Source of the DNA: Bradyrhizobium sp. OK095
Lineage (GTDB): Bacteria > Pseudomonadota > Alphaproteobacteria > Rhizobiales > Xanthobacteraceae
Assembly: GCF_900109945.1 (NCBI RefSeq)
Contig: NZ_FOBX01000001.1
Coordinates: 496,001-560,000, forward strand
DNA: 64,000 bases
Reading direction: 5' to 3'
The notes beneath the pieces are model-generated. The model worked only from the letters and a program-made list of their open reading frames with translations, did no database searches and was not told where the DNA came from. Each line of letters opens with the position of its first letter. Position 1 is the first letter of the stretch. The position numbers and the translations under genes were made by a program. Positions 1 through 8,824 of the stretch are shown piece by piece.

Positions 1-381
1 TCCGAGACCGAGACCAGCCGGATCTGGAGCTATCCGATCACCGGCGAGGGTGAGGTTGCCAAGCAGCCCTGGCCCTCGCCGAATGGCGGCAGGCTGCTGC
101 ATGGCCTGCCCGGCTACCAGCGCTTCGATTCGCTGGCGGTCGAGGCGGGCGGCAACATCTGCGTCGCCACATTGGTGCGCGGCGGGATCAGCGTGTTCTC
201 GCCGCACGGCGATCTCGTGGAATTCCATGAAGCCGATGAGGTCTATTGCACCAACATCTGCTTCGGCGGCGCTGACATGTGCACCGCCTTCATCACGCTA
301 TCGGGCACCGGGCGACTGATCGCAGTGGAGTGGCCGAGGCCGGGTCTTGCCCTCAACGACCCCCGCACCGCCCGCTTGTAG
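1..381 (+). CDS. SMP-30/gluconolactonase/LRE family protein, C-terminal part
   Basis: Open from the left edge in frame 1 to TAG at 379-381, so only the last 126 residues are present. The visible part has the repeating beta-propeller style of SMP-30/gluconolactonase proteins: FDSLAVEAGGNICVATL, then GGISVFSPHGDL, then TNICFGGADM and ITLSGTGRLIAVEW near the end. These enzymes are Ca2+/Zn2+-dependent lactonases that open sugar or related lactones. The metal ligands cannot all be checked because the N-terminus lies outside. The gene ends 30 nt before the TetR gene on the same strand and may belong to the same catabolic unit. Family is fairly sure; substrate unknown. Confidence 0.8.
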   Translation, partial: SETETSRIWSYPITGEGEVAKQPWPSPNGGRLLHGLPGYQRFDSLAVEAGGNICVATLVRGGISVFSPHGDLVEFHEADEVYCTNICFGGADMCTAFITLSGTGRLIAVEWPRPGLALNDPRTARL

Positions 382-411
382 CTCGACCCCACTGACAAAC
401 CTCCCACCCCC

Positions 412-1167
412 GTGTACCGTGACAGTGGATTCATCGCGGGCGAGGGGAATCGGCAGTTCGTGGCAGCCGGGAGCGGAACAGAGAAGGCGGCGCCGATCAT
501 CGGCTCCAAGGAGCGGCGCCGCAAGGAATCGGACCGGCGCATGCTGCGGGCGGCGGTGGCGCTGATCGGCCGACACGGCACGTCCGGCGCCAGCCTTGCC
601 GATATCGGCATCGAGGCCGGCTACAGCCGCGGCCTCCCGGTGCAGCGCTTCGGCACCAAGCTCAATTTGCTGGAGAGCGTGATCGACACGATCCAGGACC
701 GTTTCATGCGCCAGGTCGAGCGGCGGATCGGCGACCGCACCGGCTGCGAGGCGCTCGCCGAACGGATCCGGATCCAGATGGAGGCGGTGCGCGACATGCC
801 GGACTCGGCGATCGCGCTCTACCATCTGATCGTGGACTCCACCGGCACCGTGCCGGAGCTGAAGCCGCGCATCGCCAAGCTGCATGCGCTCTATCGCGAT
901 AATCTGCGTGCCTATCTGTTGCAGGCGCGCAAGATGGGTGAGCTGCGCAAGGACGTCGATATCGAGCAGAATGTGCGCGCGATCTCCGGCGCGATCAGCG
1001 GCATCTGCATCCAGGCGCTGGTGTCAGGCGACACGCGGAAACTCGGCGAGGATGCCGAATTCGTCGCGGATCTCTTCATCGACCGGATGATGGAGCCCGC
1101 GACAGCCAAGGCAAAGGCGAGAGGCGGCGTCAAGGCCAGGTCCACGCCGCGGCGAGCCGTGCGCTAG
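412..1167 (+). CDS. TetR/AcrR family transcriptional regulator
   Basis: 251 aa with GTG start at 412; a later start near the conserved KERRRKESDRRML is possible because the first 30 or so residues look unstructured. The N-terminal helix-turn-helix covers about residues 40-90 (AAVALIGRHGTSGASLADIGIEAGYSRGLPVQRFGTKLNLLESVI). The YSRGLPVQRFG stretch replaces the usual YxxFxxKxxL recognition segment but is still recognisable. The rest is an all-helical ligand domain with a basic alanine/lysine-rich tail. It sits upstream of, and codirectional with, a binding protein, an SDR and two acyl-CoA dehydrogenases, so it probably controls that unit; an inverted repeat at 1283-1298 is a candidate operator. 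Confidence 0.85.
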   Translation: MYRDSGFIAGEGNRQFVAAGSGTEKAAPIIGSKERRRKESDRRMLRAAVALIGRHGTSGASLADIGIEAGYSRGLPVQRFGTKLNLLESVIDTIQDRFMRQVERRIGDRTGCEALAERIRIQMEAVRDMPDSAIALYHLIVDSTGTVPELKPRIAKLHALYRDNLRAYLLQARKMGELRKDVDIEQNVRAISGAISGICIQALVSGDTRKLGEDAEFVADLFIDRMMEPATAKAKARGGVKARSTPRRAVR

Positions 1168-1282
1168 CTCCCTCCGGCCGCAGCAGGCGGCCGTTGCATC
1201 AACTGTTTAGGGGTGGTGGAGGGCTCCTGCGACGCGGGGCCGCAAAGCCGTGCGCATGGAGGGGCAGGTTCGATTTCAATTA

Positions 1283-1298
1283 CTTGCTAGTCAGCAAG
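1283..1298. promoter_or_regulatory. Inverted repeat, candidate TetR operator
   Basis: CTTGCT-AGTC-AGCAAG is a perfect 6-bp inverted repeat with a 4-bp spacer, 59-74 nt upstream of the GTG start of the binding-protein gene and just after the TetR gene. Position and symmetry suit a TetR-type dimer site. That the adjacent TetR binds it is inference. The rest of the 1168-1356 gap shows no other clear element. Confidence 0.45.
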
Positions 1299-1356
1299 CA
1301 ACTAACATGATAGCTAACCCGCCAACAACCGAAACAGATGTTGTGCGGAGGGAAGG

Positions 1357-2565
1357 GTGGCGATCAGGACAGGCATCATCGTGGCCGGAGCGCTGTTGGC
1401 GTTCGGCCTTCAGGCGTCGGCTGCTGAGAAGAACTACGGTCCGGGTGTCACCGACACCGAGATCAAGATCGGCAACACCGCCGCCTATAGCGGGCCGGCC
1501 TCCGGTTTCGGCCTCATCGCCAAGACAGGCGAAGCCTATTTCCGCAAGATCAATGAGGAGGGCGGCATCAACGGCCGGAAGATCGTGTTCCTGTCGTATG
1601 ACGATGCCTATTCGCCGCCGAAGACGGTCGAGCAGACGCGCAAGCTGGTCGAGAGCGACGAAGTGCTGTTCATGTTCAACGCGGTCGGCACGCCGACCAA
1701 CTCTGCTGTGCAGAAATATTTGAACGCGAAGAAGGTGCCGCAGCTCTTCGTCTCCAGCGCGGCAGCGAAGTGGAACGACCCCAAGAACTTCCCCTGGAGC
1801 ATGGGCTTTGCACCGTCGCTCGAAACCGAGGGGAAGGCTTACGCCAAATATGTCCTGAAGGAAAAGCCGGGCGCGAAGATCGCGATCTTCTACCAGAACG
1901 ACGATTTCGGGAAAGACTACCTCAAGGGCATCAAGGCCGGCCTCGGCGACAAGGCCGCAGCGATGATCGTCGCCGAGGAATCCTTCGATGTTACCGAGCC
2001 GACCATCGATTCCCACATCGTCAAGCTGAAGGCGGTCGGCGCGGACGTTGTCTTCAACATGGCGACGCCGAAATTCGCAGCGCAGGCGATCAAGAAGATC
2101 AACGAGCTGAACTGGAAGCCGCTTCAGCTCCTCAGCTTCGCCTCGGCCTCGATCGGCAGCGTGATCAAGCCGGTCGGATTCGAGAACGCGCAAGGAATCG
2201 TCTCGGCAACCTATTTCAAGGACCCCAACGATGCCAGGTGGAAGGACGACGCGGATTTCAAGGCGTTGAACGCCTTCCTCGACAAATACATGCCCGAGGC
2301 CAACCACGCCGATACGCTGATCATCAACGGCTACAACCCGGCACTGTTGCTGGTGCAGGTGTTGAAGCAGTGCGGTGACGATCTGACGCGTGAGAACGTC
2401 ATGAAACAGGCTGCCAGCCTCGGGGATGTCGAGGTCGGCACGCTGCTCCCCGGCATCAAGGTCTCGACGTCATCGACCGACTACGCGCCGATCAAGCAAT
2501 GGCAATTGATGCGCTTCGAGGGGAGCAACTGGCAGCTGTTCGGCGATCTCGTCGGTCGTGATTGA
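1357..2565 (+). CDS. ABC transporter substrate-binding protein, branched-chain amino acid type (Peripla_BP_6)
   Basis: 402 aa, GTG start preceded by a strong purine-rich ribosome site (GGAGGGAAGG). A signal peptide covers about residues 1-22 (hydrophobic IIVAGALLAFGL, cleavage after ASA). The mature part follows the LivJ/type-I periplasmic binding fold: GVTDTEIKIGNTAAYSGPASGF, later AIFYQNDDFGKDYLKGIKAG for the second lobe. No permease or ATPase of this transporter lies next to it in the window, so it either works with components elsewhere or delivers the substrate of the downstream SDR and acyl-CoA dehydrogenases. Ligand unknown; aromatic or alicyclic acids are common for such orphan binding proteins. 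Confidence 0.88.
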   Translation: MAIRTGIIVAGALLAFGLQASAAEKNYGPGVTDTEIKIGNTAAYSGPASGFGLIAKTGEAYFRKINEEGGINGRKIVFLSYDDAYSPPKTVEQTRKLVESDEVLFMFNAVGTPTNSAVQKYLNAKKVPQLFVSSAAAKWNDPKNFPWSMGFAPSLETEGKAYAKYVLKEKPGAKIAIFYQNDDFGKDYLKGIKAGLGDKAAAMIVAEESFDVTEPTIDSHIVKLKAVGADVVFNMATPKFAAQAIKKINELNWKPLQLLSFASASIGSVIKPVGFENAQGIVSATYFKDPNDARWKDDADFKALNAFLDKYMPEANHADTLIINGYNPALLLVQVLKQCGDDLTRENVMKQAASLGDVEVGTLLPGIKVSTSSTDYAPIKQWQLMRFEGSNWQLFGDLVGRD

Positions 2566-2593
2566 CTTGGCTCGCAACGATAAGGAACAAGCC

Positions 2594-3403
2594 ATGTTCT
2601 CTCTGGCAGGGAAGGTCGCGGTGGTCACCGGCGGCGGACGCGGCATCGGCAAGGGCATCAGCCTTGCCCTGGCGCAGGCAGGCGCGACCGTGATCTGCAC
2701 GGGACGTACTGCTGCGCCGTTGGAGGCAACTGTGGCGACGATCCGGGAGCAGGGCGGGCGCGCCCTGGTCCTTGGCAACGACATCGCGCAGCCGGGCGCA
2801 GCCCAGGCCATCGTCGACCGGGCGCTGTCGGAATTCGGCCGGCTCGACGTCTGGGTCAACAATGCAGGCAGCGCCGCGCGCGAGGACGTTGGTCCGTTGA
2901 TTGAGCTCGACGAAGGTCAGTGGGACCGGGTTGTCGACCTGAACCTGAAGTGGACGTTCTTCGCCGCGCAGGCGGCCGCGCGCGCGATGAATGCCGGTGG
3001 CGCCATCATCAACATCACGTCGCGCTCGGGCTCGCAGCCCAACCCGATGACCGGACAATACGGGGCCGCCAAAGCCGGCGTCGACAATCTCACCGGGACC
3101 ATGTCGGTCGAATGGGGCCATCTCGGCATCCGTGTCAATGCGATCGCGCCGGGGCTGGTGCTGACCGAGGACAATGCGGAGTTCATGTCCGGACCGCGGG
3201 CACAGAAGCAGATCGACGTCGTGCCGCTCGGCCGGCTCGGCACGCCCGACGATATCGGCCCGCTCTGCGTCTATCTTGCCTCGGATGAGGCCGCCTGGAT
3301 TTCCGGCGTCGTCATCCAGGCCAACGGCGCAAGCCGGATTCCGTTCGGCTATCTCGCTTATCTGCACAAGGTCGCGAAAGCGAAGCAGGAGGCCTCGCCG
3401 TGA
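2594..3403 (+). CDS. SDR family NAD(P)-dependent oxidoreductase
   Basis: 269 aa. I chose ATG 2594, after an AAGGAA ribosome site and 28 nt after the preceding stop, instead of an in-frame GTG at 2558 that overlaps that gene. Classical short-chain dehydrogenase: TGGGRGIG nucleotide-binding loop at residues 12-19, NNAG at 89-92, and catalytic Ser143, Tyr156 and Lys160 (ITSRSGS and QYGAAKAG). It probably oxidises a hydroxy-acyl or alicyclic alcohol intermediate to a ketone with NAD(P). Its place between a binding protein and two acyl-CoA dehydrogenases suggests a beta-oxidation-like step. Exact substrate unknown. Confidence 0.9.
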   Translation: MFSLAGKVAVVTGGGRGIGKGISLALAQAGATVICTGRTAAPLEATVATIREQGGRALVLGNDIAQPGAAQAIVDRALSEFGRLDVWVNNAGSAAREDVGPLIELDEGQWDRVVDLNLKWTFFAAQAAARAMNAGGAIINITSRSGSQPNPMTGQYGAAKAGVDNLTGTMSVEWGHLGIRVNAIAPGLVLTEDNAEFMSGPRAQKQIDVVPLGRLGTPDDIGPLCVYLASDEAAWISGVVIQANGASRIPFGYLAYLHKVAKAKQEASP

Positions 3404-3429
3404 TCGGACCGAACGCCTGAGAGGGAATC

Positions 3430-4572
3430 ATGAATTTCGAATGGACCACGCGCGAACAGGCCTTTCGCGACGAGATCAGATCCTTTCTGGCGCGCGAGCT
3501 GCCGCCGGACTGGGAGACGATCGCGCGTCACGGGCCCGGCTCGAAGCAGCAGACCGAGTTTTCGCGGATCTTCTGCGCCAAGCTTGCGGAAGCCGGCCTG
3601 CTGGTGCCGCACTGGCCGAAGGAGCAGGGGGGCCGTGGCAGCTCGGTATGGGAGCATTTCATTCTCGGTGAAGAGATGTGGGCGGTCGGCGAGCCGCGCG
3701 GGCCGCAATATATGAACGTCAACTGGATCGGCCCGACCATCCTGCGTTTCGGCACGGACGAGCAGAAGGCACGCTACATTCCGGAGATCGCGGCCGGCAA
3801 CGCGGTGTGGTGCCAGGGCTTTTCCGAACCCTCGGCCGGCTCCGATCTCGCTTCGCTCAGGACGCGCGCCGACCGCGACGGCGATGATTTCATCATCAGC
3901 GGCTCCAAGGTCTGGACCTCCTATGCCGGACTCGCCCAGCATTGCTTCCTGCTTGCGCGCACGAGCGGCAACCGCAAGGAGGGTATCTGCATTTTCCTGA
4001 TCTCGATGCAGACGCCGGGCATCAATGTGCGGCCGATCCCGGCGCTCGTCGGCAATGGCGACCTGCACGAGGTGTTCTTCCAGGACGTCCGCGTTCCCGC
4101 ATCCCACATGCTGGGCGAGGAGGGCAAGGCCTGGTCGCTGATCACCTACGCGCTCGCCAATGAGCGCATCGGCCTGCCGCGCTATCAGCTGTCGACCCGC
4201 GTGCTCGGCGAGGTGGTCGGGCAGCTGAAGGCGAACGGCTCCTGGAGCGACGATGTCATCAAGTTCAGGGCCGGACAGGCTCTCGCGGCGTGCGAGGCGG
4301 CGCGCATGCTGGTCTATCGCGTCGTCGATCAGCGCTCGCGCGGACTGCCGCCGAATGCGGAATCCTCGCTCGCGCGCGTCGCCATTGTTGAGGCCGACCA
4401 CGCGGTCGCGAATTTCGCGCTCGACTTTCTCCCCGAGGCGTTTTCGAGCCACGTCCTGCCGCTGCTCAAGCCGCATCATGAGCGCGCCATCGCGGCCGGC
4501 ATCGCGTCGGGTGCGGCCGAGATCCAGCTCGGCATCGTCGCCTCCGATTATCTGAACCTGCCGAGGAGCTAG
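3430..4572 (+). CDS. Acyl-CoA dehydrogenase (large partner of a pair)
   Basis: 380 aa, close to the usual acyl-CoA dehydrogenase length, with an N-terminal helical domain (FEWTTREQAFRDEIRSFLARELP), the FAD/substrate signature CQGFSEPSAGSDLASLRTRA near residue 125, and a helical C-terminus. A ribosome site (GAGAGG) precedes the ATG. The next gene starts 4 nt after the stop and encodes a second, shorter member of the same family, so the two are probably one heteromeric flavoenzyme introducing a double bond into an acyl-CoA. Chain type cannot be told from sequence. Confidence 0.9.
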   Translation: MNFEWTTREQAFRDEIRSFLARELPPDWETIARHGPGSKQQTEFSRIFCAKLAEAGLLVPHWPKEQGGRGSSVWEHFILGEEMWAVGEPRGPQYMNVNWIGPTILRFGTDEQKARYIPEIAAGNAVWCQGFSEPSAGSDLASLRTRADRDGDDFIISGSKVWTSYAGLAQHCFLLARTSGNRKEGICIFLISMQTPGINVRPIPALVGNGDLHEVFFQDVRVPASHMLGEEGKAWSLITYALANERIGLPRYQLSTRVLGEVVGQLKANGSWSDDVIKFRAGQALAACEAARMLVYRVVDQRSRGLPPNAESSLARVAIVEADHAVANFALDFLPEAFSSHVLPLLKPHHERAIAAGIASGAAEIQLGIVASDYLNLPRS

Positions 4573-4576
4573 GCTC

Positions 4577-5494
4577 ATGTTTCTCGATATCAGCGACGAC
4601 CAGGATGCGTTGCTCACGACTGTATCGGCCGTTCTCGCACGCGCCAGGAGCCGCCTGGTGCTCGGAGGCGGCAAGGCGTCCTTCGATCTCGAGCTCGATG
4701 GTGATCTTGAAAAGGGCGGCGTGCTCGACGCGGCATCCTATCCGGAATTCGGCGTATCGACGGCGGCTCTCGTCGTGCACGAAGTCTGCCGCAGCGCGTC
4801 GATCGCGGAAGTCGCAGCATCGGCCGTGATCCGTCCGCTGATCTGTCCCGAGGCTCCGCGGCCGCTCGCAGTGCTGACTGGAGATCCGACCCAGGCGATC
4901 CGCTTTCTGCCGGTTGCGCGTGCCGTGCTCGTCCTGTCCGAGGCGGGTGCGTCGTGGTTTCCAGTCACGGCGGATGATGTCGAGATGGTCGAGGCTTATT
5001 TTGCCTATCCCGTCGGCCGCCTGCGTGATCCCGACCGTTGCCTCTCGCGTGCGCTCACCGTCACCGATCCCGGGTTGGCGCGCCGTCTCGCCCAGCTCGC
5101 GGTGGCGGCCGAGATCACCGGCGTGCTCCAGGGCGGTCTCGATAGCGTCACCGCGCATGTCACCGACCGGCGCCAGTTTGGCCGGCCGCTCGGCACGTTC
5201 CAGTCGGTGCAACACCGGCTCGCCGCCTGCGCTTCGAAGATCGCTGCGGCCAAATGGCTCGCATTCAAGGCCGGTGGTGCCGGCGCGACGCACACGGATG
5301 TCGTGACCGCGCTCGCGAGTGCGCAGACCATCGTCGACGCGATTGTCTATGACCTGCACCAGTTCCTCGGCGCCATGGGGCTGACGCTCGAGCACCCGCT
5401 CTACCGCTGGACCTATCGCGCCAAGCTGCTCAAATCGGAATTCGGCGGAGCGTCGCGCAGCCATCGGGAACTGGCCGAGCTGACCTGGCCGTGA
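4577..5494 (+). CDS. Acyl-CoA dehydrogenase family protein, short partner
   Basis: 305 aa, shorter than canonical family members (about 380). The C-terminal flavin domain is well preserved: DRRQFGRPLGTFQSVQHRLAACA, LHQFLGAMGLTLEHPLYRWT and FGGASRSHRELAE. The N-terminal half is divergent and lacks the usual SEPxAGSD motif. It begins 4 nt after the previous acyl-CoA dehydrogenase. This pattern resembles alpha2beta2 acyl-CoA dehydrogenases in which one subunit is degenerate, such as the FadE28/FadE29-type pairs of actinobacterial steroid degradation. That analogy is inference from architecture. I see no frameshift, so I do not call it a pseudogene. Confidence 0.85.
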   Translation: MFLDISDDQDALLTTVSAVLARARSRLVLGGGKASFDLELDGDLEKGGVLDAASYPEFGVSTAALVVHEVCRSASIAEVAASAVIRPLICPEAPRPLAVLTGDPTQAIRFLPVARAVLVLSEAGASWFPVTADDVEMVEAYFAYPVGRLRDPDRCLSRALTVTDPGLARRLAQLAVAAEITGVLQGGLDSVTAHVTDRRQFGRPLGTFQSVQHRLAACASKIAAAKWLAFKAGGAGATHTDVVTALASAQTIVDAIVYDLHQFLGAMGLTLEHPLYRWTYRAKLLKSEFGGASRSHRELAELTWP

Positions 5495-5603
5495 GCTGGC
5501 CGCGACCTGAGACGCGAGGCGCCTTGGTCATGGTCAGTGAAACCTCACGCCTACAGCTCCCGGCGACACGTCATCTGTCCAGCGAAGGAAATCTCATCGC
5601 GCT

Positions 5604-6629
5604 TTAGCGTCGGGGCCGTTCGGCCCATCGCATGGGCTGTCCGCCGTTTGCCGCGCTCTCCTGAGCAAGGATTGCGATGCGCGTGGCGCGCAGGGCCTCT
5701 GTTGCCGGAATTTGCAAGCTCTCGCCACGGACGAGATGATCAAAGGCGAAGCCGGCAGGCGAGGCGCCCGCGGGCAGATCGACTTCGCGCCGGGGTTTTG
5801 TCGCCGTCTCGACCAGCAGGCGATTTTCCGCGAAGAGAACGTCAGCACGTCCCTTTGTCCCGGAGATCCGCATGGCATAGTCGCCATGCCGTGGCGATGC
5901 TTCGGGCTGGATCCAGTCGACCTCAATCGCGCATTGCGGGCCGTCGTCGCAGGCGAGGATGGCACGCCCCAGTGCGGGGAAGTCCGTCGTGCCGGCAGCC
6001 GGGATCGGCGAGACCCAGCCGCTGACGGTGCCGCTGGTGTACCCCGTGAGCCAAAGCGCGAGATCGATGTCGTGGACTGTCAGGTCAGCGAGAATGCCGC
6101 CATAGGTCGACGGCTCGAACATCCACGCCGGACGGCGGCTTGGGACAAGCTTGTGCGGCCCGGTTGCGGTGATGGATACGATGTCTCCAAGCTCGCCACT
6201 GTCGATGATCGAACGGAGCGCGAGCGTAACAGGATAAAACCGCTTCTCGAGCAGAAGCGTCAGCAGATCGCGCCCGGCGAGCGCCTCCTCGATGAGCGCG
6301 AGCTGGTCCATGGTCACGGCCATGGGCTTGTCGGCGATCGCGAAGATGCCGCGGCGTAAGAGTTCGGCGATGATCGGAGCGCGAAGGCCGAATTCGGTGA
6401 AGACCGCAGCTGCTTGAATCTGATGCGCATCCAGAAGCGCGCTCATGTCGGCATAGCCGGGCGCCATCGTGCGTCGTTCGAGCTCAGCGCGTCGCGCCGC
6501 GTCACGATCGGCAACCGCCACGACCCTGACGTCGGTTCGGCCAGCAATCTCTGAAAGCACATATTCGACATGCGGGTGGGCTGCGCCAATGATGGCGATG
6601 TCGATGATCTGCGAGCTATCGGCCGGCAT
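5604..6629 (-). CDS. Gfo/Idh/MocA family oxidoreductase (second copy)
   Basis: 341 aa from ATG 6629, which overlaps the end of the upstream sibling gene by 14 nt; the frame remains open further upstream but that would run deep into that gene. N-terminal Rossmann fold (DIAIIGAAHPHVEYVL), then IADKPMAVT where the family usually has EKP; the lysine that contacts cofactor and substrate is kept. The C-terminal alpha/beta domain contains ILADLTVHDIDLALWL with the conserved DxxxHDxD-like His. Last gene of the LacI-controlled minus-strand operon. Likely an NAD(P)-dependent sugar dehydrogenase or redox-assisted glycoside-cleaving enzyme; substrate unknown. Its stop codon lies inside a fragment of the dispersed palindrome also seen at 39465-39505. 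Confidence 0.85.
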   Translation of the reverse strand: MPADSSQIIDIAIIGAAHPHVEYVLSEIAGRTDVRVVAVADRDAARRAELERRTMAPGYADMSALLDAHQIQAAAVFTEFGLRAPIIAELLRRGIFAIADKPMAVTMDQLALIEEALAGRDLLTLLLEKRFYPVTLALRSIIDSGELGDIVSITATGPHKLVPSRRPAWMFEPSTYGGILADLTVHDIDLALWLTGYTSGTVSGWVSPIPAAGTTDFPALGRAILACDDGPQCAIEVDWIQPEASPRHGDYAMRISGTKGRADVLFAENRLLVETATKPRREVDLPAGASPAGFAFDHLVRGESLQIPATEALRATRIAILAQESAANGGQPMRWAERPRR

Positions 6630-7665
6630 GAATGACCTCCGGCGCGACCTCGCTGGGGCTGATGGCCCGACCTTCCGCGGCCGAGCGATAGATGGCGTCA
6701 ACCAGTCTGGCGGCTTCGAACCCATCCCTGAACGGGCTTGCAGGTGGCCGTCGCTCCCGGACGGCTCCAACAAAATCGCGCCATTGCGCGATATGTCCTT
6801 CGATCCCGATGGCCTTGGGATCGCTGGCCGCACTTCCTATGCTGGCTGCGCTCGGCGGCTCCGCAACGCCGGGAAAGTCCCAGCGCACGATGCTGTCGTT
6901 GGCAAGTTCGCAACTGCCGCTATCCGTGAACAGCCGCAGCATGGCCGGGCGTCCCGGAGGCAGCGCGGTGCTCGTCACGATCACACCGAGCGTGCCGGAC
7001 GCGAAGGAGAGCAGCGCCGCCGTCGTGTCCTCGACGGCGTGCGCGTGTCCGAGTGTCGCCGTCTTGCCTTGAACACTCGCCACAGCCCCGAACAGCCAAA
7101 GCATCAGGTCGAGATTGTGAACGCCCTGATTGAACAACGAGCCTCCGCCGTGCTTCGTTTCGCTGCGCCACGGCTTCTCCGCATAGTATGCGTCGGAGCG
7201 ATACCAATGAATCGCCGCTTCGATCAGGCGCGGCTGCCCGAGACGGCCGGTGTCGAGCAGGGTCTTGATCGCCTGGTGCTGCGGTTCGAGACGACGCTGC
7301 GAAACCACGCCGCATGTCAGCTGCGAGCGCTCGGCGGCGCGGACCAGGGATGCGGCCTCAGCCGGATCGACGCAGAGCGGCTTCTCGACCAGCACGTGGC
7401 GTCCTGCTTCGATCGCAGCAAGCGTTACGTCATGGTGGGCGCCGCTCGGGGTGCAGACCACGACCGCGTCGATGCCGCCATTGGCCAGCATCGCATCCGT
7501 GGTTGCGAATGTCGGAATCGGTTCGCCGTTCGTGCACGCTGCGATCTGTTCGGGCGTGCCGCCGGAAATCGCGGACAAGACGGTCTCGTCGAGTGCGCGG
7601 ATTGCCCGCGCATGCGTCTCACCGATTGCCCCCGGACCGATCAACCCGATGCGAAGCCGGTTCAT
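6616..7665 (-). CDS. Gfo/Idh/MocA family oxidoreductase (first copy)
   Basis: 349 aa. Rossmann motif LRIGLIGPGAIGETHARAI at the N-terminus, canonical HVLVEKPLCVDPAEA around residue 93, and GGGSLFNQGVHNLDLMLWLFG in the second domain carrying the conserved His/Asp pair. Starts 10 nt after the deacetylase stop and overlaps the next oxidoreductase, so translation is likely coupled. Acts in the cytoplasm on a sugar or sugar derivative with NAD(P). Two different family members in one amino-sugar operon suggest successive oxidation and reduction, but the reaction is not predictable from sequence alone. Confidence 0.87.
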   Translation of the reverse strand: MNRLRIGLIGPGAIGETHARAIRALDETVLSAISGGTPEQIAACTNGEPIPTFATTDAMLANGGIDAVVVCTPSGAHHDVTLAAIEAGRHVLVEKPLCVDPAEAASLVRAAERSQLTCGVVSQRRLEPQHQAIKTLLDTGRLGQPRLIEAAIHWYRSDAYYAEKPWRSETKHGGGSLFNQGVHNLDLMLWLFGAVASVQGKTATLGHAHAVEDTTAALLSFASGTLGVIVTSTALPPGRPAMLRLFTDSGSCELANDSIVRWDFPGVAEPPSAASIGSAASDPKAIGIEGHIAQWRDFVGAVRERRPPASPFRDGFEAARLVDAIYRSAAEGRAISPSEVAPEVIHAGR

Positions 7666-7675
7666 GTCTCAGTCC

Positions 7676-8824
7676 TCAGGGGTTGCACGGGTAAGGCCGG
7701 CCCGCGACATAAACCGTTTCGGGCGTGAGAGCCCCATCCTCGCCGAGACGGAAGCGCAGGAGATCGGCCGGTGCTCCGACCGCCAGCGCGGGGAGGTCGA
7801 ACAACTTGCGCGGATTGATCGTTGCGAGCCTCAGCGCTTCGGCCAGGGTCAATCCGGCCATGCGTCTCGCCGTGGCTATTCCGAAGGTGAGGCTGACGGC
7901 TGCGCCCGCCAGAAAGGAGGTGCCGACGACTTCCAGCCGGCCGTTCGCTTTCAGCTCGACCTTGCCGCCGATCGGCGCGTCATAGATTCCAGGCGCGCAG
8001 CCTGCGAGCGCGGCGGCGTCCGATACCAGGATCGATCGCTCCAGCCCTTTTGCACGCAGCATGGCCTTGAAGGTCTCGGGGGGAAGGTGATGGCCATCGG
8101 CGATGAAGCTCGCCCACAGCCTGTCCTCGGCCAGTTGTGTCCAGATCGGGTTGGGATGCCGCGGCAGCGTGGCCGCGATGCCGTTGCCGAGGTGCGTCGA
8201 CAGCGTTGCTCCGGCCGCAACGGCTGCGGCGATCTGATCCGGTGTCGCGCTGGTATGGCCGAGGGCAACACGAACGCCGCGCGCATGAAGGCCGCGCACA
8301 TAGGTCTCCGTTTGCGGCCAATGCGGCGACAATGTCACGAGGCCGACGAGATTTCCGCAGGCCGCCTGCCATGCGTCGAACTCATCGAGGCTCGGCGGCC
8401 TGACATGCTCGGCCGGATGCGCGCCGCGCGGGCCGTCCTCCGGCGCGATATGCGGTCCTTCGACATGGACGAACGGCATCGCGTGCCTGACGAGCGGATC
8501 GCTATCGCGCGCCTGCGCAATGGCCCGCAACGCATCGATGATCGGATCGCGCGATGCGGTGATGAGCGTCGGGGCAAAACGCGATACGCCGCTGTTGTGG
8601 ACGGCCGTGACGAGATCGCGGACCGTCTGGGGATCAGGCCGGGCATTGAGATCGTAGCCGCCAAAGCCGTTCAGTTGCAGATCGAACAGGCCGAGTGACA
8701 GCCAAAGTCCGTCATCATCACCGCCCGGAACGATGTCTGAAATCCGGCCATCCTGAATGACAATGGTGCGAGGCAGTCCGGTCTCGGGATCGCGGCCTGA
8801 GACGCGTGTCGCCGGATCCATCAT
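7676..8824 (-). CDS. nagA: N-acetylglucosamine-6-phosphate deacetylase-like amidohydrolase
   Basis: 382 aa from ATG 8824, whose first four bases overlap the stop of the deaminase gene (ATGA). Amidohydrolase of the NagA type: FVHVEGPHIAPEDGPRGAH gives the metal-binding Glu, GVRVALGHTSAT and ATLSTHLGNG give the two metal His, IADGHHLPP the substrate His, and VSDAAALAG the catalytic Asp. Removes acetate from an N-acetylated amino-sugar phosphate before the deaminase acts. The usual THLFNAM block is THLGNGIAATLP here, so the substrate may differ from plain GlcNAc-6-P. No sugar kinase or PTS gene is nearby to supply the phosphate. Confidence 0.85.
   Translation of the reverse strand: MMDPATRVSGRDPETGLPRTIVIQDGRISDIVPGGDDDGLWLSLGLFDLQLNGFGGYDLNARPDPQTVRDLVTAVHNSGVSRFAPTLITASRDPIIDALRAIAQARDSDPLVRHAMPFVHVEGPHIAPEDGPRGAHPAEHVRPPSLDEFDAWQAACGNLVGLVTLSPHWPQTETYVRGLHARGVRVALGHTSATPDQIAAAVAAGATLSTHLGNGIAATLPRHPNPIWTQLAEDRLWASFIADGHHLPPETFKAMLRAKGLERSILVSDAAALAGCAPGIYDAPIGGKVELKANGRLEVVGTSFLAGAAVSLTFGIATARRMAGLTLAEALRLATINPRKLFDLPALAVGAPADLLRFRLGEDGALTPETVYVAGRPYPCNP

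Noticed and set aside
1302..1318. Two CTAAC units upstream of the LivJ-type gene that resemble the stress decamers
   Set aside because: They are 12 nt apart, not 10, no third unit is present, and they sit beside a TetR-type inverted repeat; probably coincidence.
4577..5494. Short acyl-CoA dehydrogenase as a truncated pseudogene
   Set aside because: The frame is intact, it is tightly spaced with its neighbour, and the C-terminal domain is conserved; a divergent subunit explains it better.
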